Shown here piece by piece: positions 14,432 to 19,488 of a stretch of 19,488 nucleotides of DNA. The notes beneath the pieces were generated by a model. That model ran no database searches and was not told where the DNA came from. It saw only the letters and a list, made by a program, of their open reading frames with translations. Numbering within the stretch: the first letter of the stretch is position 1; the number at the start of each line of letters is the position of its first letter. Source of the DNA: Parachlamydiaceae bacterium (GTDB lineage: Bacteria > Chlamydiota > Chlamydiia > Chlamydiales > Parachlamydiaceae); NCBI GenBank assembly GCA_013817115.1, contig JACDDG010000003.1, forward strand, positions 1 through 19,488. Direction: 5' to 3'. The position numbers and the translations under genes are program-made.

Positions 14432-16204
14432 ATGATGCAACAAAGAATTAGTCTCACAATTATTGAATATTTTAAAGTTGCCATTCTGGCAGCCTTCCCA
14501 CAACTTTCCGACGAAATTTCATTCCCCCTTGAAATTGTACAAGCTTCGCAAGTTAAATTCGGCCATTATCAATTTAATTCTGCGATGAAACTTACAAAAT
14601 TGACTGGTTTACAACCTCGCGCTATTTCAGAAGCCATTGTGGATAAGTTGAACAAGATTCCCTCAATTGATCAAAAAATCACCAAACTAGAGATCGCAGG
14701 TCCAGGCTTTATAAATATTACGTTAAATCCGCAATTTATCAGCCATGCAGTCGATGCGCAACTTAAGGAACCTCACTTAGGCATTCCATTACTTGCCTCT
14801 TCTGTAATGCAGCGTGTCATCATCGATTTTTCCTCTCCGAACACGGCTAAAGAAATGCACGTAGGTCATCTTCGTTCTACGATCATCGGAGATTGTCTTG
14901 CTCGCCTTTTTGAATTTTTAGGTTATGATGTTCTTCGCTTAAATCATATTGGAGATTGGGGTACTTCTTTTGGAATGTTGATTGCCTATATGAAAGAAAA
15001 TGCTCCTGAAATTATAGAAAGGAAAGTTACCACAAATCTCCCACAACTAATGGCTCTCTACAAAGCTTCTAAAGCACGTTTTGATGTAGATGCTGATTTT
15101 AAAAAGCGCTCCCAGCTCGAAGTGATTGAATTTCAAGGGGGTAATTCTCAAAGTTTAAAAGCATGGGAAATAATCTGCGATATCTCACGCAAAGCTTATC
15201 AGGAGATTTACGACCTACTAGATGTGAAATTAATTGAACGCGGTGAGTCCTTTTATAATCCGATGCTATCCGATGTTGTTGCAGATCTTGAATCTAAAGG
15301 TATTGTAAAGTTATCGGATGGAGCAAAATGTATTTTCATTGATGGATTCCTGAATCGAGATGGAGATCCTTTACCACTGATGATTCAGAAAGCCGATGGT
15401 GGCTACAATTACGACACAACAGACATGGCTACCATCAGGCAGCGTATCCGTCAAGAACATGCAGATCGCATTATTTATGTTACGGATGCTGGACAAGCCA
15501 TTCATTTTCAACAAATATTTAAAGCGGCAGAAATGGCCGGTTATCTAGATCGGAGTAAGGTTGCAGTAGATCATGTACCATTTGGGCTTGTTCTTGGAAC
15601 AGATGGAAAGAAATTTCGTTCTCGCTCAGGTGATACAGAACGCCTTATTGATTTATTGAATACTGCAATTGAGCAAGCGGATAAAATCTTTTCTGAGCGC
15701 TCACCCGATCTTTCAATCGAAGAAAGAAAAGGCCTAGCCAAAGCGTTGGGGATCGCTGCTGTCAAATACGCAGATCTCTCTAACCACCGAACGAGTGATT
15801 ATACTTTTAGCTACGAACGAATGCTACGCTTCGAAGGCAATACTGCAGCGTACTTGATGTACTCCTATGTTCGTGTCGCAGGCATTAAACGAAAAATTAG
15901 GCTAGATCCTGAAATCATTGCTAAAACTAGCTCTATAACATTGGAGCATCCTGCTGAACTATCTTTAGGTCTTCATTTAGTCCAATTTGCTGATACTTTA
16001 GAGCAAATGACTAAAGATTTATTACCGAATCGCTTAACTGAATACCTTTACACATTGGCTGAAAAATTTAACGTGTTTTTTAGAGATTGTCGCGTGGAAG
16101 GATCTCCGGAGCAAAACTCTCGCCTACTTTTATGTGAAACAGTCGCTGCAATTTTGCGGCAGGGTCTAACTATTCTCGGCATCCAGGTCGTTAATAAAAT
16201 GTAA
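14432..16204 (+). CDS. argS: Arginyl-tRNA synthetase
   Basis: Charges tRNA-Arg with arginine in the cytoplasm. 590 residues from ATG 14432 (or 589 from the adjacent ATG 14435). A TTG-initiated extension to 14342 adds 30 residues with no family counterpart and is rejected, although no strong ribosome binding site decides the start. Class I features: the N-terminal Add-1 domain with FGHYQFNSAM and GPGFINI; the HIGH-type motif SSPNTAKEMHVGHLRST; NHIGDWGTSFGMLI; TDAGQAIHFQQIF; the KMSKS-equivalent GTDGKKFRSRSGD; and a C-terminal anticodon-binding domain with YSYVRVAGI and a terminal LRQGLTILGI. ArgS commonly lacks a canonical KMSKS, so this is normal. The next gene begins 28 bases after the stop and is probably co-transcribed. 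Confidence 0.96.
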   Translation: MMQQRISLTIIEYFKVAILAAFPQLSDEISFPLEIVQASQVKFGHYQFNSAMKLTKLTGLQPRAISEAIVDKLNKIPSIDQKITKLEIAGPGFINITLNPQFISHAVDAQLKEPHLGIPLLASSVMQRVIIDFSSPNTAKEMHVGHLRSTIIGDCLARLFEFLGYDVLRLNHIGDWGTSFGMLIAYMKENAPEIIERKVTTNLPQLMALYKASKARFDVDADFKKRSQLEVIEFQGGNSQSLKAWEIICDISRKAYQEIYDLLDVKLIERGESFYNPMLSDVVADLESKGIVKLSDGAKCIFIDGFLNRDGDPLPLMIQKADGGYNYDTTDMATIRQRIRQEHADRIIYVTDAGQAIHFQQIFKAAEMAGYLDRSKVAVDHVPFGLVLGTDGKKFRSRSGDTERLIDLLNTAIEQADKIFSERSPDLSIEERKGLAKALGIAAVKYADLSNHRTSDYTFSYERMLRFEGNTAAYLMYSYVRVAGIKRKIRLDPEIIAKTSSITLEHPAELSLGLHLVQFADTLEQMTKDLLPNRLTEYLYTLAEKFNVFFRDCRVEGSPEQNSRLLLCETVAAILRQGLTILGIQVVNKM

Positions 16205-16232
16205 TAAATTTTAAATATATCCGGTATATGGC

Positions 16233-19200
16233 ATGTCCAAATTTTGGTTTGGTCTTAAATTAACTTTTTTACTAGCTCTGGCTTTACTGATATTTCTCTG
16301 TATTTTTTGGACTCCTATCTCTTCCTATAGTTTGGAGTGGTATGTCAAAAAGAAAGTGGAGAAAGAGCTGGGCGATGTATTGCACATTGAAAATGTCGTA
16401 TGGGAAGACGGCGTTTTATTATTTATCCACCCTACGCTATCTTCCAAATCATCTGATGACTCACAGAAAAAAAATCTAACTTTCCAGGCTGGAAGTATCG
16501 CTATTTCCTACGATTATTCTTTATGGGAAAGAAAAATAAATTTCAGTTTAAAATTTGTTGATCCTATTTTTACGATGAATTCAAAAACAGAAATGATTTT
16601 GAAAGCAATGCTCATGGGAAAGTCTAAAAGAGCTAAGTTCATCTCCCTCCAATGGCAACTCTCAATTCCAAATGGAACATTGCAGAATAGCGATCTTTCG
16701 CTGCCCTTTTCTTTAGAGATCGCTAACGGTAAAAAATCCTCCGGAGATTTTTTAATGCAGTTTGGGGGCAAGCCCCCATTTGATGGCGATAATAAAATGT
16801 TAGCGAAGAGTAGTGTGCAAGGCCACTTCTTCTCGGAAACCCCGGGTGAACAGATCATTGATTTAGATTTCGATCAAACCCCTCTACCAATACTTGCAAA
16901 GGGTCTTGGGTTATTAAATATTCACCTGGGAAATCTACAGATTAATTCTGGAGTAGCTAACGGGAATTCACGAATAAAATTTAAAAAGAAACAACTCCCA
17001 CAGTTCTGTGGAGAGTTAGTTTTTTTAGATGTAGGTATTGTAGATCCAACCGTCAAATTTTCTAGTAAAATATCCAAAGCTGTATTAACTTTTCCTAATG
17101 ACCCTTCTGATTCTTTGAAAACATTTCCTGGAAAATTCGAATTGCAAGGGCCTTCTCATTTTTCTCTTGGAAAAGGGTTTCAAGTTTCTTCCTTAAAAGG
17201 GGGCGCTAGTCTTGATTCCAAGGATGCTATTGATTTGAATTTTGAGGGGTTGTGTCACTATGACAATCAATTATGCCTTTTTAAGCTCGGTGGAAAAATT
17301 GCTTCATTTCTTGAACCGATGAATTGGAAGGTCAGTCCGCAAACAATTAATGCATCTATAGAGATGCCCACAGGAAAGCTTTTAGCGGTTGAATATGCCG
17401 ACGAGATCGCCAAGGTGCACTTCACTGGAACTCCACTTTACTTAGCAAAACTAATGCCTGATCTCATTAAAAAAGGCATTCAGAAGCAGTTTGGAGAAGA
17501 ATTGTTATCGTTTAATGCGCAAATAAAAAAAAGAAATGATTTGTTTGCTGTTGATGCTACTGCCGAAATAACTGACAGTAAAGAGCTCGGTCGGCATACG
17601 ATGAAGCTCGGCTTTGATCTTATTAAAAACGCTGATTCGAATGCCGCGGGAATCGGTGGCTTCATCGTTGATGCTGGTTGGTTTGTCGGCAACGATTTTC
17701 CGATCACAAAATTTGTAGAACCCTTCTTACCCAGTAATACATGCATTTTAGACGGCAATATTAACTTTCAAGGAACATTTGATGCCGATGCCTTAGCAGT
17801 GAGATATCAGGCCAAAAAGCTAATTTTTGAAAATACATTTCTTCATATGATTGCTTCTTCACAAGAAGATGAAGCAGATTTTAAGAATGAAATGGCTGTC
17901 GTTGGAAAGCACTCAATTGATTTTTTACAAAATAAAGATTGGGGCGAGGTTCTTGTCAAAGGAGGAAAAGTTCTCAACAAGAAAAGCCAGCTTTCTTGCA
18001 CTGCTATCAGCACTTCAATCTCATTTGCAGATAAAAAAATTGAAGCAAAACAATTTGAGGGATATTGCTGCGATTTATTTCTTTCAGGAAATTTGAGCAT
18101 AGATTTAAATAATCCTTTGCCTGGACATTTTGGAGCATCGTTGGCTATCAATTCTTTTAACGGCACAGTTTCCAATTTTCAACGTCTTATTTCTCAGTTA
18201 AGCGTGATAAGCCCGTTGACTACTTTACCCTTGCAAGGAAATATTTATTTGGGAAAGGGTCCTCATTTTGTAGATTTAATTTTTTCCCCTGATGGGGTTG
18301 ATGTGCAAACACAGCTTTCAGGGTCTCTTTCAGAGGGTATCCTGGATATTTATTCTGAAGAATATGCTTTAAAAGAACTGAGTTTTGATTTTAGTTATGA
18401 TCTTAAAAGTAACTCATTATTATGTGATAATCTTCAAGGTTCTTTATTTTTGGGGAAACCAGAAGAAGCTGAAGAATATGATTTAACCGGTAATTACATT
18501 TATTTTAGAAATTTTACTGAACAACAAGCGGAATTTGATGTTGTCGTAGTTGATAAAGATAATGATGAGCTTCTCAGGCTTTTTGGAAATACTCATCGTG
18601 AGGGGCAGAGTAAGGATTATGATAATCTTTTGTCTGTTACTGTTAATAAAGAGCTCTCTCATATTAATGGTTCTCCGCCAAACGCCTTTGAACTTACTTT
18701 GAATAGAGAATTTCAATTAGATCATTTTCATCTCAATATCACTTTGCTTCTGCAGCAAATGGCAACCACTTTGCGTGGATTTAATAAAACTAAAATTTGG
18801 CGCGATCTTGGAATCCCTGATGATACTTGGATGGCCCTTGAAAGGAATCAAGGGGCATGCTCAGTCGACTTAAAATATGATAAAGATCAATCTGATTTCT
18901 TATTTGCTTTCAAAGGTTCAGATCTTAGTATTGACTCTTTTCCTATAAAAAAATTCCTTCTTACCGGCAAAAAACAGGGAAATGTATGGTCCATTGAACA
19001 GCTACTGATAGACAGAATCTCCATTGCAGCTGATATCATTAAGGAAAATCAAAAGTGGATTTTTAATTTCTTGGGATTGCGGTGGGATTCATCTTGTCTT
19101 GTTGGGCTGAAAGGTGAATATTATGCTGATCAAAAGATCTTTTTGGGAAACATCAATCTTTTAGAAATGGATCTTCAGGCTTTAAAAGACCTGCCTCAAT

Positions 19201-19488
19201 TGTCAGAATTTGTAAATAAATGCCAACCCCGTGGAACATTTAAAGCTACGGGACAAATTCAACTTTCGCAAAGCGAAAATTCTAAATGGCAGATGGATGC
19301 TTTACTTAACACAGGAATTGTGTCACCGCGTCTCATGGATTTAGCTTTCGAGGACATCAACCACGTTCCATGTCATTTTGTTTCTAATGAAGGGATCTAT
19401 TTTAAAAAACTACTGATTCCCCTAAAAAATGATGACAAAAAAGATTTGGGAAATAATCTGGCACAAATTGTACTCCCTATTTCTGGAC
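16233..19488 (+). CDS. Large membrane-anchored AsmA/TamB-like protein, 3' end outside window
   Basis: One uninterrupted frame of 1,085 codons to the right edge, no stop. The ATG at 16233 starts MSKFWFGLKLTFLLALALL, a single N-terminal membrane helix (about residues 8-26) after a short basic segment, the layout of proteins anchored in the inner membrane with a large periplasmic body. The rest has no enzyme motif. It is rich in alternating hydrophobic/polar beta-strand-like stretches and recurring phrases such as FKGSDLSIDSF, QLQGPSHFSLG-like patterns, LQGNIYLGKGPHF and LNINFQGTFDAD. These resemble AsmA/TamB/DUF3971-type proteins that bridge the envelope and move lipids or assist outer-membrane assembly. 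That assignment is by architecture only. No clear Shine-Dalgarno; another ATG at 16228 is out of frame. It lies 28 bases behind argS, probably in one transcript. Confidence 0.7.
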   Translation, partial: MSKFWFGLKLTFLLALALLIFLCIFWTPISSYSLEWYVKKKVEKELGDVLHIENVVWEDGVLLFIHPTLSSKSSDDSQKKNLTFQAGSIAISYDYSLWERKINFSLKFVDPIFTMNSKTEMILKAMLMGKSKRAKFISLQWQLSIPNGTLQNSDLSLPFSLEIANGKKSSGDFLMQFGGKPPFDGDNKMLAKSSVQGHFFSETPGEQIIDLDFDQTPLPILAKGLGLLNIHLGNLQINSGVANGNSRIKFKKKQLPQFCGELVFLDVGIVDPTVKFSSKISKAVLTFPNDPSDSLKTFPGKFELQGPSHFSLGKGFQVSSLKGGASLDSKDAIDLNFEGLCHYDNQLCLFKLGGKIASFLEPMNWKVSPQTINASIEMPTGKLLAVEYADEIAKVHFTGTPLYLAKLMPDLIKKGIQKQFGEELLSFNAQIKKRNDLFAVDATAEITDSKELGRHTMKLGFDLIKNADSNAAGIGGFIVDAGWFVGNDFPITKFVEPFLPSNTCILDGNINFQGTFDADALAVRYQAKKLIFENTFLHMIASSQEDEADFKNEMAVVGKHSIDFLQNKDWGEVLVKGGKVLNKKSQLSCTAISTSISFADKKIEAKQFEGYCCDLFLSGNLSIDLNNPLPGHFGASLAINSFNGTVSNFQRLISQLSVISPLTTLPLQGNIYLGKGPHFVDLIFSPDGVDVQTQLSGSLSEGILDIYSEEYALKELSFDFSYDLKSNSLLCDNLQGSLFLGKPEEAEEYDLTGNYIYFRNFTEQQAEFDVVVVDKDNDELLRLFGNTHREGQSKDYDNLLSVTVNKELSHINGSPPNAFELTLNREFQLDHFHLNITLLLQQMATTLRGFNKTKIWRDLGIPDDTWMALERNQGACSVDLKYDKDQSDFLFAFKGSDLSIDSFPIKKFLLTGKKQGNVWSIEQLLIDRISIAADIIKENQKWIFNFLGLRWDSSCLVGLKGEYYADQKIFLGNINLLEMDLQALKDLPQLSEFVNKCQPRGTFKATGQIQLSQSENSKWQMDALLNTGIVSPRLMDLAFEDINHVPCHFVSNEGIYFKKLLIPLKNDDKKDLGNNLAQIVLPISG

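Noticed and set aside
16514..18716. Several minus-strand frames under the large 3' gene
   Set aside because: All lie antisense to an uninterrupted 1,085-codon frame with a convincing N-terminal membrane anchor; none shows family features.

Overview
The window looks like a piece of the chromosome of an environmental chlamydia, a Parachlamydia/Protochlamydia-type symbiont of amoebae. This is inferred from three things: low GC, a DnaA whose N-terminal region resembles chlamydial DnaA as I remember it, and conserved housekeeping genes interleaved with long accessory stretches of eukaryote-like or repeat-bearing proteins. No rRNA, tRNA, CRISPR array or complete insertion sequence was recognised.

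Layout. (1) 1-296 is a largely gene-free leader. A 23S rRNA m5U methyltransferase of the RlmD/RumA type follows (297-1643, +). (2) 1671-7658 is an accessory island. It begins with a decayed HI0074/HI0073-type HEPN-like/nucleotidyltransferase pair (1671-2208). Next comes a minus-strand hypothetical gene (2339-2863) and about 600 bp without a convincing gene. A very large, broken gene (3467-6951, +) then follows, made of about 16 tandem 30-residue repeats and a long non-repetitive C-terminal region. It is interrupted by a 1-bp deletion, and also by either a nonsense codon or a pair of compensating homopolymer indels, and it has no usable start codon. A 158-bp imperfect palindrome (6963-7120) follows it. 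A second minus-strand hypothetical gene (7176-7658), paralogous to the first, closes the island. (3) A minus-strand cluster runs dnaA (9796-8453), truA (8440-7655) and the hypothetical gene, which overlaps truA by ATGA, so the accessory gene appears translationally coupled to housekeeping genes. (4) A second accessory block on + holds a DHCR24/DIMINUTO-like FAD-dependent sterol reductase homologue (10229-11773). Beside it is a 724-residue probable host-directed protein (11915-14089) with a His...Cys protease-like core, five tandem 40-residue C-terminal repeats and a basic NLS-like tail. (5) argS (14432-16204, +) follows, then a very large membrane-anchored AsmA/TamB-like protein (16233 to beyond the right edge, +).

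Functionally the window is three translation or replication housekeeping units (rRNA methylation; replication initiation plus tRNA pseudouridylation; arginyl-tRNA synthesis) separated by two blocks that plausibly serve life inside a eukaryotic cell. The least ordinary items are the protease-like repeat protein with the nuclear-localisation-like tail, the sterol-reductase homologue next to it, the decaying 30-residue-repeat giant, and the small paralogous family flanking it.
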